Assembly: GCF_026319305.1 (NCBI RefSeq) | Contig: NZ_JAPDMV010000026.1 | Coordinates: 1 to 45,303 of the forward strand | Direction of reading: 5' to 3' | Source of the DNA: Methylophaga sp. OBS4 | GTDB lineage: Bacteria > Pseudomonadota > Gammaproteobacteria > Nitrosococcales > Methylophagaceae | DNA length: 45,303 nt | Shown: positions 45,051 to 45,303 of the stretch, piece after piece | Layout of the letters: each line of letters starts with the position of its first letter | Position numbering within the stretch: the first letter of the stretch is position 1 | Made by a program: the position numbers and the translations under genes | The notes under the pieces: generated by a model | Databases searched by the model: none | What the model was told of the DNA's origin: nothing | Seen by the model: the letters and a program-made list of their open reading frames with translations, nothing else

Positions 45051-45303
45051 ATGATTTTATTTGGCATCAAAAATTGCGATACCGTGAAAAAGGCCCGCCG
45101 CTGGCTGGATGAAAATAATGTGGCTTATCAATTCCATGACTTTCGTAAAGAGGGGCTGGATCAAGCTACTATCGAAGGCTGGCTCACATCGGTCAGTTGG
45201 GAGACCTTGCTGAACAAACGCGGCACTACCTGGCGTCAACTGGAAGACAGCCGTAAAGAGCATCTCGACCAGCAAACCGCCATAGCGCTGATGCTGAAAA
45301 ACC
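45051..45303 (+). CDS. ArsC/Spx-family reductase, YffB-like (partial)
   Basis: The first 84 codons of an ArsC-fold protein cut by the window edge. The N-terminus MILFGIKNCDTVKKARRWLD has a single Cys (C9) followed by TVKKA, as in YffB/YfgD-like proteins, and lacks the arsenate-type CX3C or RS motif. In E. coli yffB lies upstream of dapE, so dapE may follow. Arsenate reduction is not implied. The ribosome site is weak. Confidence 0.85.
   Translation, partial: MILFGIKNCDTVKKARRWLDENNVAYQFHDFRKEGLDQATIEGWLTSVSWETLLNKRGTTWRQLEDSRKEHLDQQTAIALMLKN

Noticed and set aside
45051-45303. Arsenate reductase role for the last gene
   Set aside because: The KNCDTVKKA start fits YffB-like proteins, and it lies next to dapD rather than with the ars operon.

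Overview
The window looks like a stretch of gammaproteobacterial chromosome. The xseB-ispA-dxs order, ribF, folE2, queD, moeA, ttcA, dapC-dapD and a YffB-like reductase are all typical of that class. The gene mix and the DUF5610 proteins would fit a methylotroph or sulfur-oxidiser relative (Methylococcales or Thiotrichales type), but nothing here proves the genus. Most of the window is near 50% GC by eye. The sugar transporter block at 3030-7201 is visibly richer in GC. No rRNA, tRNA, CRISPR array or intact transposase was seen.

Region 1 (1-9.2 kb) is accessory. It holds an inverted-repeat element, a two-domain acetyltransferase, an aldo/keto reductase and a DUF5610 protein. A compact four-gene carbohydrate ABC importer (lipoprotein, two permeases, ATPase) follows, bracketed by two copies of a short direct repeat. 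A histidine kinase with a periplasmic SBP_bac_3 sensor lies convergent to it.

Region 2 (9.3-11.7 kb) is an arsenic operon on the minus strand: arsR, an ArsI/CadI-type C-As lyase, a thioredoxin-type arsC and acr3. One promoter with an embedded palindrome is visible, and the arsR message is predicted to be leaderless.

Region 3 (11.8-17.6 kb) holds an FlK-like thioesterase, a decayed DUF5610 copy, an SDR protein, a NYN/LOTUS protein and then an ECF42-type sigma factor. The sigma gene precedes four small genes (SnoaL-like, YCII-VOC fusion, YCII/DGPF, VOC). A promoter-like TGTCGA-N17-CGAC sits between the sigma gene and those four genes, which fits the published ECF42/DGPF arrangement.

Region 4 (17.7-29.1 kb) holds a Spy-like lipoprotein, a CNNM/CorC-like protein, an orphan GspG-like protein, a tandem-PAS kinase with an Rcp-type regulator, a ferredoxin-NADP reductase, a run of small genes (GFA, GNAT, RibD-like, DUF3175, unknown), a DUF2235 hydrolase and a class II ribonucleotide reductase.

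Region 5 (29.3-45.3 kb) is mainly core metabolism: a YbaK-type deacylase, an HD hydrolase, a secreted truncated haemoglobin, ribF, xseB-ispA-dxs (isoprenoids), queD-folE2 (pterin and queuosine), a secreted aspartic protease, mobAB-moeA-ttcA (molybdenum cofactor and tRNA thiolation), a DMT exporter and dapC-dapD (lysine), ending inside a YffB-like gene. A 33-bp dispersed motif (two near-complete copies flanking the ribF-xseB gap, one upstream of the DUF2235 gene, one short copy upstream of a VOC gene) always points at the next start codon. It is the most unusual non-coding signal in the window.
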